Positions 38,086-46,258 of a DNA stretch of 57,511 nt are shown here, one piece after another (positions within the stretch are counted from its first letter, which is position 1; the number at the start of each line of letters is the position of its first letter). A program made the position numbers and the translations under genes. The notes beneath the pieces are model-generated. The model was not told where the DNA came from and did no database searches. It saw only the letters and a program-made list of their open reading frames with translations. Source of the DNA: Bacillota bacterium (GTDB lineage: Bacteria > Bacillota > UBA4882 > UBA10575); NCBI GenBank assembly GCA_012735135.1, contig JAAYHY010000110.1, forward strand, positions 1-57,511, given 5' to 3'.

Positions 38086-38172
38086 CGCAGAACCCCCATC
38101 ATGGATCTATTTCTCTTTTGCCCCGAGCGTTCAGACCGAAATCGGAAGAAACCCTCCCGGCTAAAAACGGGA

Positions 38173-38967
38173 TCAATCCCCGGCGGCCATCCGCGCCGCC
38201 AATTCCTGCATAATCTTCACACTGGCGCTGGCCCCGATCCGGTTGGCCCCGGCCTCGATCATCGCCTCCGCAGTCGCTAAATCGCGAATCCCGCCTGCCG
38301 CTTTGACGCCCAGTTCCCCGCCGACCACCTGACGCATCAACACCACATCTTCCGTTGTCGCACCGGCCTTCCCAAAACCGGTCGAAGTTTTGACAAAATC
38401 CGCCCCGGCGTACCGCGCAAGCAGACAGGCTTTAATCTTCTCCTCCGTATTTAAGTAGCAAGTCTCGATAATCACCTTGGTCAACGCTTGACAGGAAGCA
38501 GCCTCCACCACGGCTTTGATCTCCTGGTAGACCAGGTTATAAAAACCGGACTTCAACGCGCCAAGATTAATTACCATATCAACTTCGGTGGCGCCGCTCG
38601 CCACCGCCTCTTTCGTCTCCTCGGCTTTGACCTTGTAGGTAGTGGCGCCTAAGGGAAAACCCACCACCGTACAGACTTTCACCGGCCCCCCGCCAAGGAG
38701 ACGCGCCGCCAAATGAACATAGGCCGGATTAACGCAAACAGAAGCGAACCCGTACTCCTTGGCTTCGAAACATAAACGTTCAATCTCATTATAGGTGGCA
38801 TCGGGTTTTAATAAAGTATGGTCGATTAATCCAGCCAAATCAGCAGCGACATTTATCTTCGGCTCCGGCGTATTGCGCGGCGGGCAGTTTGCGGTTTGGA
38901 ACCCTTCTTCGCCCAATTCAACCGTCAGCTCCCTGGTAATCTTGGCAATTAACTCCTCCCTCTCCAC
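38173..38967 (-). CDS. deoC: Deoxyribose-phosphate aldolase with N-terminal extension
   Basis: 264 residues. The TIM-barrel aldolase starts near residue 42 ([15 protein letters not shown]). The Schiff-base lysine is in FVKTSTGFG, with supporting VDMVINLG and [10 protein letters not shown]. It cleaves deoxyribose-5-phosphate to glyceraldehyde-3-phosphate and acetaldehyde in deoxynucleoside breakdown. The first ~40 residues form an amphipathic helix ([15 protein letters not shown]) and a Pro/Asn-rich linker. Helix plus linker resembles microcompartment targeting tails, but no shell gene is in view and other DeoC proteins also have extensions. The start is GTG with GGGAGGGG upstream. Confidence 0.93.
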   Translation of the reverse strand: MEREELIAKITRELTVELGEEGFQTANCPPRNTPEPKINVAADLAGLIDHTLLKPDATYNEIERLCFEAKEYGFASVCVNPAYVHLAARLLGGGPVKVCTVVGFPLGATTYKVKAEETKEAVASGATEVDMVINLGALKSGFYNLVYQEIKAVVEAASCQALTKVIIETCYLNTEEKIKACLLARYAGADFVKTSTGFGKAGATTEDVVLMRQVVGGELGVKAAGGIRDLATAEAMIEAGANRIGASASVKIMQELAARMAAGD

Positions 38968-39099
38968 AGTAACCCCTCCCTCTGCTTCTTTTTTCGCGGT
39001 AACGGCGATGAATTCTTGATCCGCCGCCCGGTCCCCTCACCTCGTCGCCCGCGGGCATGATAATGATAATCTTGGGCATACTTACCCGGAAAATTCACC

Positions 39100-40446
39100 T
39101 TACTTTAGCTCTGCAGCGATCACCCGGGCAATCTCTTGGCCGATGGTCTGCAGTACTTCCCGGTCGGGCCCTTCCACCATCACCCGGATCAACGGTTCCG
39201 TCCCCGAAGCCCGGACAAAGATCCGGCCATTCGAACCCAATAACTGCCTGTACTTGGCAATTACCTCCTGGATCCGCTTGTTTTCTTCCCAACCTTCCTT
39301 CTGCTCAACCCGGACATTCTCCAAAACCTGGGGAAATTTCCGGATCTTCTTCTTTAACACCGACAAAGGTTGCCCCGCCCGGAGGAAAGCCGTCATCAAC
39401 TGTAGAGAAGTAAGAATCCCATCCCCGGTGCTGTTGTGTTCCAGGAAGATCACGTGACCCGATTGTTCCCCGCCTAAAACCAGACCTTTTTCACGCATGG
39501 CGGCCAACACCTTCCGGTCTCCGTTCTCCGTAATTACCACTTGGCCACCGGCTTCTTGAAAGGACTCAATCAAGCCCAGGTTGCTATAGACGGTAACGGC
39601 AATGGTGTTATGGGGCAAACGGCCGTCGGCCATCAATTGCAGACCACAAATCCCCATGATCTCGTCACCATTGACCACTTCGCCCTTTTCATCAACGGCG
39701 ATGACGCGGTCGCCGTCCCCATCGTAGGCAAAACCGATTTGGGCTCCCTGGCGGACCACCGCCTCCTGGAGAATCGCGGGGTAGGTCGAGCCGCACCGGA
39801 CATTAATCCGGGATCCGTCCTCCTGATCATGCAGGGAGATTACGTTCGCGCCCAATTCCGTAAAGACACGGGGCGCCACCCGGTAAGTCGCCCCAAACGC
39901 GCAATCCAAGACCACCGTTGTCCCGGCGAAACTTCGCCCGGCCGTGGTCACTAAAAACTTAATATACTCATTGTCCGCCTTTTCCCGGCGTAAAACCCGG
40001 CCTACCTCCAAACCGACCGGACGCGCCACTTCCTCGCTTTGGAGATAACTTTCAATCTCATCCTCAACTTCATCAGTGAGTTTATACCCCTCGGCGTCAA
40101 AAAACTTGATCCCGTTATCGGCGACCGGGTTATGGGAGGCGGAGATCATCGCCCCGGCCGCCGCCTTCAGGTTACGAATTAAATAAGCCACCCCGGGGGT
40201 GGGCACCACCCCCACGAGTTCGGCCTGGACCCCGGTGGAAGTAATCCCGGCGACCAGCGCCGCTTCGAGCATCTCTCCGGAAACGCGGGTATCCCGTCCC
40301 ACGATGATCCGGCCATTCCCGGCGGCCGCTCCCCTTTTCCCCACTAAGACATGGGCGCCGGCCCTGCCCAGTTGAAAAGCAAGTTCCGGCGTTAGTTCCT
40401 GGTTGGCGACGCCACGTACGCCGTCGGTCCCAAATAATCGCCCCAT
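39100..40446 (-). CDS. glmM: Phosphoglucosamine mutase
   Basis: 448 residues, normal length. MGRLFGTDGVRG is the family start, SASHNPVADNGIKFF carries the phosphoserine, YDGDGDRVIAVDE the Mg2+ loop and VRASGTEPLIRV the phosphate-binding site. It makes glucosamine-1-phosphate for peptidoglycan and UDP-GlcNAc. The ATG follows AGGGAGGAG. Its upstream region carries a good copy of the dispersed repeat and a TTCACT-T-AGTGAA palindrome at 40,579-40,591. Confidence 0.96.
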   Translation of the reverse strand: MGRLFGTDGVRGVANQELTPELAFQLGRAGAHVLVGKRGAAAGNGRIIVGRDTRVSGEMLEAALVAGITSTGVQAELVGVVPTPGVAYLIRNLKAAAGAMISASHNPVADNGIKFFDAEGYKLTDEVEDEIESYLQSEEVARPVGLEVGRVLRREKADNEYIKFLVTTAGRSFAGTTVVLDCAFGATYRVAPRVFTELGANVISLHDQEDGSRINVRCGSTYPAILQEAVVRQGAQIGFAYDGDGDRVIAVDEKGEVVNGDEIMGICGLQLMADGRLPHNTIAVTVYSNLGLIESFQEAGGQVVITENGDRKVLAAMREKGLVLGGEQSGHVIFLEHNSTGDGILTSLQLMTAFLRAGQPLSVLKKKIRKFPQVLENVRVEQKEGWEENKRIQEVIAKYRQLLGSNGRIFVRASGTEPLIRVMVEGPDREVLQTIGQEIARVIAAELK

Positions 40447-40493
40447 TTTGCTCCTCCCTCTTGTTCAGAATCGGTTTTCCAATTCTCCACATA

Positions 40494-40529
40494 GAAGATA
40501 CTTCGATCCTTGTCGACTCACCCGGCTTT
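40494..40529 (-). repeat. Dispersed 36-bp repeat, copy upstream of glmM
   Basis: Read on the minus strand it begins AAAGCCGGGTGAGTCGACAA and ends ATCTTC. It matches the copy at 53,251-53,286 at 31 of 36 positions by eye. It is intergenic, about 50 nt before the glmM start. Confidence 0.7.
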
Positions 40530-40632
40530 AAATTTCCATCTTGCAGGATGCTGGTCGCCTTACTCAGCTCTAATTTACTTCACTTAGTGAAAATGATACG
40601 CGAGCGGCTTGATAGCCCTCGTAAGCGACGAT

Positions 40633-41145
40633 TTAATCCTGCTGCAACTGCGCGAGTATCTTTTGGCCAAAAGCTTCGGCCGCCTCCGGTCCGTTACCGG
40701 TAATAATCCGGCCGTCCCTTTCCACCCTTTGGGCCGTATAGATGGCGCCAGCCTTCGTTAATTCCGGAATGCCATCGGGAAAGACGGTCGCCCGTTTCCC
40801 GCGCAAAAGGCCGGCCCGGGCTAAGATCACCGGAGCAATACAGATCGCCGCCACTACTTTTCCCGCCTCCGCAAAACCCCGGGCCAAAGCATGGGCCGTT
40901 TCATCGTCAAAATACTGGGCGGCGCCGCCACCTCCGACAAAGACCAGGGCGTCATAATCTTCGGCTTTGAGCTGGGAGACCAATAGGTCCGGCTGAACTT
41001 TGAGGCCCAGCTTGCCTACGGCTTCCCCGGTCGTCGTGGAAGCGGTCACCACTTCCACCCCCGCTTGGGAGAGAATCTCCTTTGGCTTCAAATACTCTTC
41101 ATCCCGGAAGATCTGTTCGGCAATGACCAAGACCGCTTTTTTCAT
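40633..41145 (-). CDS. DJ-1/PfpI family protein
   Basis: 170 residues with the class I glutamine-amidotransferase-like fold. The reactive Cys is in AAICIAPVILA, at the nucleophile elbow, and GGGGAAQYF forms the oxyanion loop region. Family members include glyoxalase/deglycase-like proteins, chaperones and proteases; the exact role cannot be told. The ATG follows GGAAGGAGGG. It is 45 nt downstream of gltX. Confidence 0.85.
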   Translation of the reverse strand: MKKAVLVIAEQIFRDEEYLKPKEILSQAGVEVVTASTTTGEAVGKLGLKVQPDLLVSQLKAEDYDALVFVGGGGAAQYFDDETAHALARGFAEAGKVVAAICIAPVILARAGLLRGKRATVFPDGIPELTKAGAIYTAQRVERDGRIITGNGPEAAEAFGQKILAQLQQD

Positions 41146-41190
41146 CCGCTCTTCCCTCCTTCCTGCCGGCCACGGAACCGATCATCCATT

Positions 41191-42672
41191 TTAACCTTTC
41201 CGTAGCACTGTAATCGCCTGCTGTAAACGGTTGATCACCTTTTCCTTGCCCAGCGCAGCCAAAAGCTCAAATAAGCCCGGGGTGGCTGTTTGCCCGGTCA
41301 CCGCCACCCGGACCGGCATAAAGAGTTGCCCCGGTTTTAACGCCAACCGTTCGGCCAACGCCCGGAGAATCTGTTCCAGATGCTCCTCCCCAAAATCGGT
41401 GACCGGGGTTATCGCTTTTATGACCTCATCTAAAATAACAGCCGTTTCTTCCGCCGTTCCTTTCTTGCCAATCAGGAGGGCCGGTTCCGGCGGCTCGATT
41501 TCATCCCGTAAAAAGTACCCCACCGCCTGGGAGATTTCGGATAAAAGCTTAATCCGCTCTTGAACCAGGGGCATCAAACGGACCAAATAGGCAAATTGCT
41601 CCGGCGGACATGGGTCCGGCAGTAAGCCGTCCCGCTGTAAAAACGGGAGACACCGGCCGGCCAGTTCCTCAGGGGACAACCGGCGAATATAAATCCCATT
41701 GTACCAATCGAGTTTATCCAGGGAAAAACTCACCGGTGACGTGCTGATCCGTTCCACCGAAAAAGCCTCCACCGCTTCGTCCAAGGTAAAAAGCTCCTGA
41801 TCGTTCGCCGGATGCCAGCCTAAAAGCAGCAAGAAGTTGACCAAGGCCTCGGGAAGATACCCTTTCTCTCTAAACTCGCGGACTCCGGTGGCCCCATGAC
41901 GCTTACTCAGTTTCCCCTTCCCGTCGGGGGAGAGAAAAATGGGAAGATGGACAAAGGCCGGCGGTTCCCAGCCCAAGGCCTCGTAAAGCAGGAAATGCCG
42001 GGGTAAACTGATGATCCATTCCTCGCCCCGGATCACATGGGAGATCCCCATTAAATGATCATCGACCACACTAGCCAGATGGTACGTGGGAAAGCCATCC
42101 GACTTTAAGATCACAAAATCATCCAAGGTCGCATAGTCAAAGACCATCTCTCCGCGCAACTCATCCCGGACTTGGATCTTGCCGGCCAGGGGGACTTTAA
42201 AACGGACTACATATTTTTCCCCGGCCGCCAGGTGTTTTTCCACCTCTTCCGCTGTCAGCGCCCGGCAATGCCGGTCGTAACCGGAGGGCTGATTGGCCGC
42301 TTCCTGCCTTTTCCGCATCTCTTCCAGACGTTCGGGAGTACAGAAGCAATAGTATGCTTTCCCCGCCCGCACCAAATCTTCGGCGTACTTTTGGTAGAGC
42401 TCCAGCCGTTCCGACTGAAAATAGGGGCCGGCCGCTCCGCCGGCGTCCGGACCCTCATCCCATGGGAGGCCCAGCCACCGCAGACTGCTCTTGATATCCT
42501 CCACCGCGTCGGGGACAAACCGGTTCCGGTCGGTATCCTCAATCCGCAAGATAAACTGGCCGCCACTTTTTCGCGCCAGTAGCCAATCGTAGAGCGCCGT
42601 GCGGGCCCCGCCGATATGTAAATAACCGGTCGGACTGGGGGCAAACCTCACTCTTATTCCATTCTTGTTCAA
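41191..42672 (-). CDS. gltX: Glutamyl-tRNA synthetase
   Basis: 493 residues. PSPTGYLHIGGARTAL contains the HIGH-type motif and GKGKLSKRHG the KMSKS motif; the C-terminal helical anticodon-binding domain is complete. It charges tRNA-Glu and, in many Bacillota, also tRNA-Gln for amidation. The start is TTG with GAGAGGTG 7 nt upstream. The 205-nt gap before it has no T-box; there is only a short AGAAG...CTTCT hairpin near 42,770-42,795. Confidence 0.95.
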   Translation of the reverse strand: MNKNGIRVRFAPSPTGYLHIGGARTALYDWLLARKSGGQFILRIEDTDRNRFVPDAVEDIKSSLRWLGLPWDEGPDAGGAAGPYFQSERLELYQKYAEDLVRAGKAYYCFCTPERLEEMRKRQEAANQPSGYDRHCRALTAEEVEKHLAAGEKYVVRFKVPLAGKIQVRDELRGEMVFDYATLDDFVILKSDGFPTYHLASVVDDHLMGISHVIRGEEWIISLPRHFLLYEALGWEPPAFVHLPIFLSPDGKGKLSKRHGATGVREFREKGYLPEALVNFLLLLGWHPANDQELFTLDEAVEAFSVERISTSPVSFSLDKLDWYNGIYIRRLSPEELAGRCLPFLQRDGLLPDPCPPEQFAYLVRLMPLVQERIKLLSEISQAVGYFLRDEIEPPEPALLIGKKGTAEETAVILDEVIKAITPVTDFGEEHLEQILRALAERLALKPGQLFMPVRVAVTGQTATPGLFELLAALGKEKVINRLQQAITVLRKG

Positions 42673-42848
42673 AATTAAACACCTCTCGTTGCTAACATTC
42701 CGTCGATCTCCCCGTTCCGGTCATCACCGAGGGAATCGCCGGTTTACTAAATTTTCCCTTAATCGTGCTGAGAAGGCCCTTTCGGCTCTTCTAAAATAGA
42801 TAGTTTTCGTTCCGTCACCAAAAAAATCCTGCAGACCAAATAAATTAG

Positions 42849-42870
42849 AGCCGCCCGGAAACGGGCGGCT
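42849..42870 (-). terminator. Rho-independent terminator of mazEF
   Basis: Minus strand AGCCGCCCG, loop TTTC, CGGGCGGCT, then CTAATTTATTT. Confidence 0.85.
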
Positions 42871-42877
42871 ATCCTTT

Positions 42878-43231
42878 CTAATCAAGGGGGGTTAACCCCA
42901 GACTAATCTTGACTGCCTCATCAACCTTTGCCATCAGTTCTTCGTTCAGTTCGCCGATTTTCTCCGTTAATCGCTTCTTATCGATCGTGCGGATTTGCTC
43001 ACAAAGAATCACCGAGTTCCGGTCCAAATGGGTATAATCTTTCTTAATCTCCACGTGGGTTGGGAGTTTGGCCCGTTTGATCTTGGACGTTATTGCCGCC
43101 ACAATTGTCGTCGGACTGTAGGTATTACCGATATTGTTTTGGAGAATGATGACCGGTCGTAACCCTCCCTGTTCCGAACCGACCACCGGATTGAGGTTGG
43201 CAAAGAAAAGGTCTCCACGCTTGACAATCAA
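42878..43231 (-). CDS. mazF: MazF/EndoA type II toxin, mRNA interferase
   Basis: 117 residues. [20 protein letters not shown] and [12 protein letters not shown] are the beta-barrel core of the PemK/MazF family, and the conserved Arg and Thr (in ITSKIKR) form the RNase site. It is close in form to Bacillus EndoA, which cuts at UACAU. The TTG start overlaps the mazE stop by 4 nt, so translation is coupled. Confidence 0.93.
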   Translation of the reverse strand: MIVKRGDLFFANLNPVVGSEQGGLRPVIILQNNIGNTYSPTTIVAAITSKIKRAKLPTHVEIKKDYTHLDRNSVILCEQIRTIDKKRLTEKIGELNEELMAKVDEAVKISLGLTPLD

Positions 43232-43509
43232 TAATCCTCACCCACCGCCAGGGTATCCAGATAATGATCGATCTCTTCCAGATCCTGGCCAAGGCCTTCT
43301 TCAGCCAGTTCTAAATTGAGCGGGCCCATCTTTTGGTATCCGACAGCCATTTTCTCCCTCTCCTCGGCGCGTCTTTTCTCCTCCAGCAAATGTTGCATCG
43401 CGGCCCGGATAAAAGCACTGCGGCTGCTATATTCTTGGTCCGCTACCCGATCCACCTCTTCCAGCAGACTTTCGGGAAGAAGAACTACCACCCGACGGTT
43501 AATCATCAT
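43228..43509 (-). CDS. mazE: MazE/EndoAI-like antitoxin (ribbon-helix-helix)
   Basis: About 93 residues. The N-terminal ribbon-helix-helix ([19 protein letters not shown], then [18 protein letters not shown]) binds DNA. The acidic C-terminal tail should wrap the toxin. The start is ATG 43509 or 43506 after GGGGGTG. It probably autoregulates the pair with MazF. Confidence 0.9.
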   Translation of the reverse strand: MMINRRVVVLLPESLLEEVDRVADQEYSSRSAFIRAAMQHLLEEKRRAEEREKMAVGYQKMGPLNLELAEEGLGQDLEEIDHYLDTLAVGEDY

Positions 43510-43537
43510 ACGCACCCCCAGGTTATTCTCCCGTTAT

Positions 43538-43568
43538 ATTATATACTTTTCGCCCAAATCCAGTCGAA
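43538..43568 (-). promoter_or_regulatory. Probable promoter of mazEF
   Basis: Minus strand TATAAT (43,538-43,543), with a poor -35 candidate TTCGAC 19 nt upstream. The -10 lies in the AT-rich stretch AGTATATAATATAAC. Confidence 0.5.
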
Positions 43569-43711
43569 TTTTGACCTGTCTTCTTTAACCTGGCGAAATC
43601 TGCTGCAAAGAAGTGAAATTTTGGTCCGTATCCTGTAATAAATGGGTTAAAGCGACATGGTTTCCGGAGAATCCTTCCCTTACTGATTCGCGGCAAAAAA
43701 GCCGTTTCCTG

Positions 43712-44419
43712 CTACTTTGTCTTTGGTAGTCGCTGGAAAAGAAAGTTCCGGCCCGGCCAGCCCTGCAGTCCTTCCACAATGACCAGCACTGAACCGGAAT
43801 CCAGGCTGACTTCCGCCGGTCCCGTCAAAAATTCATTATGGACGCCACGGGTCGAACCCAACTCCAGGAAGGCCTGGTCCAAAAGATACTTCGCATTACG
43901 GATCCGGACGCCGGTTGCGGCCGCCGGAAAAGGCAAAAGCGAAAAGTGGCCGCCGGGAAAGGGGAATATTCTTATTGTTTCCTCCGCCGTTAATAAGGTT
44001 ACGGCTTGTTCAGCGCCAATTAACACCAGTTGGTGGCCTTGTCGTCTCCGGATGTATAATAAGGACAGATTGGCCATGGTATGGTCCAAGCGTCCTCCCA
44101 ACGCCCCGAAGACCACCAATTGGCCATAACCCTTGGCGCATAAATAATCAAGGGCAATTTCCAGGTCGGTCCAGTCCTTTTCCGCCGGGTAAGCCAGCAG
44201 CTCAACCCCTTTCTCTACTAAAGCCGCCCGGTAGGCCGGAGGGAGGGAATCAAAATCCCCCACTAAAACTTGGGGCTGATAACCTAAATCCACCAACGGT
44301 TGACCGCCTCCGTCCACCGCCACTAAAAGGCCATAGCCTGCCATGAGTTCCGTCCGGAGCATTCCTTCGTGCAAAGGTCCGCCCCCAACTAAAATTGCGC
44401 GTTTACCCTTGTCGACCAT
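43712..44419 (-). CDS. thiN: Thiamine pyrophosphokinase
   Basis: 235 residues. Family motifs are VAVDGGGQPLVDLG, VLVGDFDSLP, DWTDLEIALDYL and GALGGRLDHTMANLSLL; the acidic residues bind Mg-ATP. The C-terminal domain closes the thiamine site. It converts thiamine and ATP to thiamine diphosphate. ATG 44419 is chosen because AGAGGG precedes it; the long upstream frame runs through the dispersed repeat and has no homology I recognise. Confidence 0.92.
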   Translation of the reverse strand: MVDKGKRAILVGGGPLHEGMLRTELMAGYGLLVAVDGGGQPLVDLGYQPQVLVGDFDSLPPAYRAALVEKGVELLAYPAEKDWTDLEIALDYLCAKGYGQLVVFGALGGRLDHTMANLSLLYIRRRQGHQLVLIGAEQAVTLLTAEETIRIFPFPGGHFSLLPFPAAATGVRIRNAKYLLDQAFLELGSTRGVHNEFLTGPAEVSLDSGSVLVIVEGLQGWPGRNFLFQRLPKTK

Positions 44420-44483
44420 AGTTCCCTCTGCTTTCTTGGGCAGTCGCTCGCACCGGCTATAAATTGTATGGAGGGGATAAACC

Positions 44484-44520
44484 AAAGCCGGGTGAGTCAA
44501 CCAACACCAATGGCATTTTC
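44484..44520 (+). repeat. Dispersed repeat, copy between rpsI and thiN
   Basis: AAAGCCGGGTGAGTCAACC, then a spacer and GGCATTTTC. It is oriented on the plus strand although both neighbours are on the minus strand. It is more diverged than the two best copies. Confidence 0.5.
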
Positions 44521-44533
44521 TGTTTAAAACAAA

Positions 44534-44558
44534 AGACACGACCGGAAAAGTCGTGTCT
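44534..44558 (-). terminator. Rho-independent terminator of rplM-rpsI
   Basis: Minus strand AGACACGAC, loop TTTTCCG, GTCGTGTCT, then TTTGTTTT. Confidence 0.88.
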
Positions 44559-44575
44559 GTCCCTGGGTTTGCCCT

Positions 44576-44986
44576 TTAACGTTTGGAGAATTGGGGGGCT
44601 TTTCTTGCTTTTTTCAAGCCGTATTTCCGCCGTTCCTTCACCCGCGGATCCCTGGTTAAGAACCCGGCGCGCTTTAACGGGATTCTATACTCGGTATCAA
44701 CTTTCAGTAAAGCACGGGCAATACCATGACGCACCGCGCCGGCCTGTCCACTAATGCCTCCACCGTGAACCGAGGCAATTACATCATATTTACCGACGGT
44801 CCCCGTCTGTTCAAATGGTTGTTGCACCAACACTTCCAAGACTTTACGCCCAAAATAACTGGCGGGATCCCGTTTGTTGATCAGAATTTTTCCTTCCCCG
44901 GGGACCAGCCAAACCTTAGCAACGGCTGTTTTCCGCCGGCCGGTACCATAGTATCTCAGTTGCTCCCCATTTTTTGCACTAGGCAA
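44576..44986 (-). CDS. rpsI: 30S ribosomal protein S9
   Basis: 136 residues. [16 protein letters not shown] and the basic end [16 protein letters not shown] are diagnostic; the C-terminal tail reaches the P-site tRNA. The start is TTG with GGGAGG 9 nt upstream. It is co-transcribed with rplM (21-nt gap). Confidence 0.97.
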   Translation of the reverse strand: MPSAKNGEQLRYYGTGRRKTAVAKVWLVPGEGKILINKRDPASYFGRKVLEVLVQQPFEQTGTVGKYDVIASVHGGGISGQAGAVRHGIARALLKVDTEYRIPLKRAGFLTRDPRVKERRKYGLKKARKAPQFSKR

Positions 44987-45007
44987 GGTTCGTTACCTCC
45001 CTTCGAC

Positions 45008-45445
45008 TCAACCCTTAATCTCCAACGGCTCGGGTTTCTGAGCCGCGTGGGGATGTTCCGGTCCACGATACACTTTTAACTTTTTAATCTGGGCCCGTCC
45101 TAACCGGTTATGGGGGATCATCCCGTAGATGGCCTTTTTCACCACAAACTCCGGCTTTTTATTCATCAAATCCGCATAGGACGTCACCTTCAGCCCACCC
45201 GGGTACATGGAATGGGTATAGTACTTCTTTTGTTGCCTTTTCTTACCGGTCAGAACCACCTGATCCGCATTGACGACAATCACATGATCGCCACAGTCTA
45301 CATTGGGGGTGTAATCGGGGCGGTGTTTTCCCCGGAGAATCCCCGCAACTACACTGGCCAATCTTCCTAAGGTTTGACCTTTGGCATCAACCACATACCA
45401 TTTTCTCTCTCTCTGATTTGGCTTGGCCAGATAGGTTCGCAACAT
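45008..45445 (-). CDS. rplM: 50S ribosomal protein L13
   Basis: 145 residues with [30 protein letters not shown] and MIPHNRLGR, all typical of L13. ATG 45445 follows GGGAGG; the frame shows a TTG one codon earlier. It has its own promoter, as expected since truA, its usual upstream neighbour, lies 7 kb away here. Confidence 0.97.
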   Translation of the reverse strand: MLRTYLAKPNQRERKWYVVDAKGQTLGRLASVVAGILRGKHRPDYTPNVDCGDHVIVVNADQVVLTGKKRQQKKYYTHSMYPGGLKVTSYADLMNKKPEFVVKKAIYGMIPHNRLGRAQIKKLKVYRGPEHPHAAQKPEPLEIKG

Positions 45446-45463
45446 CAAAACCTCCCTTACAAC

Positions 45464-45519
45464 GAGGTATTAATAACCATCGACTCGGGGCTCGTGGAGT
45501 CTTAGGTAAGATTAACCTC
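45464..45519 (-). ncRNA. Possible structured leader of rplM (L13 leader-like)
   Basis: In the ~85-nt leader, GAGGTTAAT (45,511-45,519) can pair with ATTAATACCTC (45,464-45,474), closing a region that contains a GACTC...GAGTC hairpin (45,482-45,501). Autoregulatory L13 leaders are known in Bacillota; assignment to that family was not tested. Confidence 0.45.
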
Positions 45520-45536
45520 AATTCATGAACTTCTTA

Positions 45537-45565
45537 ATTATACCAAGAAGATGGGCTTCGGTCAA
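45537..45565 (-). promoter_or_regulatory. Sigma-A promoter of rplM-rpsI
   Basis: Minus strand TTGACC (45,560-45,565), 17-nt spacer, TATAAT (45,537-45,542). Confidence 0.85.
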
Positions 45566-45619
45566 GAGCATGGCTTTATAATAGTTTTCCATAAAATGAT
45601 TTTTGGCGCTAAATAATTC

Positions 45620-45649
45620 TTGACAGGAGAAGACAAGGTTTACTATAAT
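45620..45649 (+). promoter_or_regulatory. Sigma-A promoter of mtrB (possibly also trp)
   Basis: TTGACA (45,620-45,625), 18-nt spacer, TATAAT (45,644-45,649): both hexamers are perfect. No comparable promoter is visible between mtrB and the trp leader, so the trp genes may be read from here. Confidence 0.9.
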
Positions 45650-45681
45650 TAGAAAAACACATACCATCAGGTGGAGGAAAA

Positions 45682-45924
45682 ATGGACCCTCTTGAACATT
45701 CCGAACCAATCAGCGGCGATTATATCGTGGTCCGCGCCCTGGAGGACGGTGTAACCATTATTGGTTTAACCCGGGGCCGGGATACCAAATTTCACCACTC
45801 CGAAAAATTGGACCGGGGTGAAGTTATGATCGTTCAGTTTACCCAACATACCGCCGCGATGAAAATCAGAGGCCGGGCTGAAGTCTATTCCAAACATGGG
45901 GTCATTATCTCCGGTCACGAATAG
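45682..45924 (+). CDS. mtrB: Trp RNA-binding attenuation protein (TRAP)
   Basis: 80 residues. VIIGLTRGRDTKFHHSEKL-type sequence from Thr25 to Leu43 and QFTQHTAAMKIRGRAEV match Bacillus subtilis MtrB with a 5-residue offset. The RNA-binding Lys-Lys-Arg set is present (K42, K61, R63), as are Q52, T54 and T57 of the tryptophan pocket. TRAP forms an 11-subunit ring that, when loaded with tryptophan, wraps GAG/UAG-repeat RNA. The gene lies directly before its target trp operon; in B. subtilis mtrB lies elsewhere, behind mtrA/folE. GGTGGAGG precedes the ATG. Confidence 0.96.
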   Translation: MDPLEHSEPISGDYIVVRALEDGVTIIGLTRGRDTKFHHSEKLDRGEVMIVQFTQHTAAMKIRGRAEVYSKHGVIISGHE

Positions 45925-46089
45925 ATCATGATTCCGGACCGGCAGGAGAAGACAACTGTGTTCCGTTGGGATTAGGCGAGCGGGTTGGTAAAACGCTCCC
46001 TTTTAAGTGGCCGGAGCACACTATTCGGCACCGGCCGGGTAAAACCGGAAAATAGTAAGCGGTCGTCCCTGTGATGGGCGGCCCGCATC

Positions 46090-46163
46090 GAGAACGAGCG
46101 TATTTGCGAACTAGAGCAGAGATTAGCAGAGCAGAGTTGAGTTTAGTAGAGACGAGCTGAGAG
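46090..46163 (+). promoter_or_regulatory. TRAP-binding GAG/TAG repeat in the trp leader
   Basis: Ten triplets start at 46114, 46119, 46124, 46129, 46134, 46139, 46144, 46149, 46154 and 46159. They read GAG, GAG, TAG, GAG, GAG, GAG, TAG, GAG, GAG, GAG, all with exactly 2-nt spacers. GAGs also occur at 46090, 46096 and 46161. This is the binding site expected for the 11-mer TRAP ring, and it runs into the 5' strand of the antiterminator. Confidence 0.95.
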
Positions 46164-46201
46164 GTCATGGTTCCTTTTTATCGATCGATAAGACCATGCT
46201 C
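46161..46201 (+). promoter_or_regulatory. trp antiterminator
   Basis: GAG (46,161-46,163) and CATGGT (46,166-46,171) can pair with ACCATG and CTC (46,193-46,201), with a GT bulge. The 5' arm overlaps the last TRAP triplets, so bound TRAP should block it. A perfect TATCGATCGATA palindrome (46,179-46,190) lies in the loop. Confidence 0.8.
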
Positions 46202-46223
46202 TTAGGAGTCATGGTCTTTTTTT
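46190..46223 (+). terminator. trp attenuator terminator
   Basis: AAGACCATG (46,190-46,198) pairs with CATGGTCTT (46,210-46,218); CTC/GAG extends the stem inside a TTAG loop. Seven T follow (46,217-46,223). It shares its 5' arm with the antiterminator. Confidence 0.93.
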
Positions 46224-46240
46224 ATCCCAAAATGAAGGAG

Positions 46241-46258
46241 GAGCTGAGATGAGCGGAG
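46241..46258 (+). promoter_or_regulatory. Second TRAP-site candidate at the leader ORF start
   Basis: GAG at 46241, 46246, 46251 and 46256 with exactly 2-nt spacers, plus an overlapping GAG at 46238. The cluster spans the AAGGAGG ribosome site and the ATG of the leader ORF. Confidence 0.6.

Noticed and set aside
42673-42877. T-box leader before gltX
   Set aside because: No T-box consensus or terminator/antiterminator; only a short hairpin is seen, and it lacks a T-run.
45518-45709. 63-codon minus-strand frame between rplM and mtrB
   Set aside because: It covers the rplM and mtrB promoters and part of mtrB in antisense; no ribosome site.
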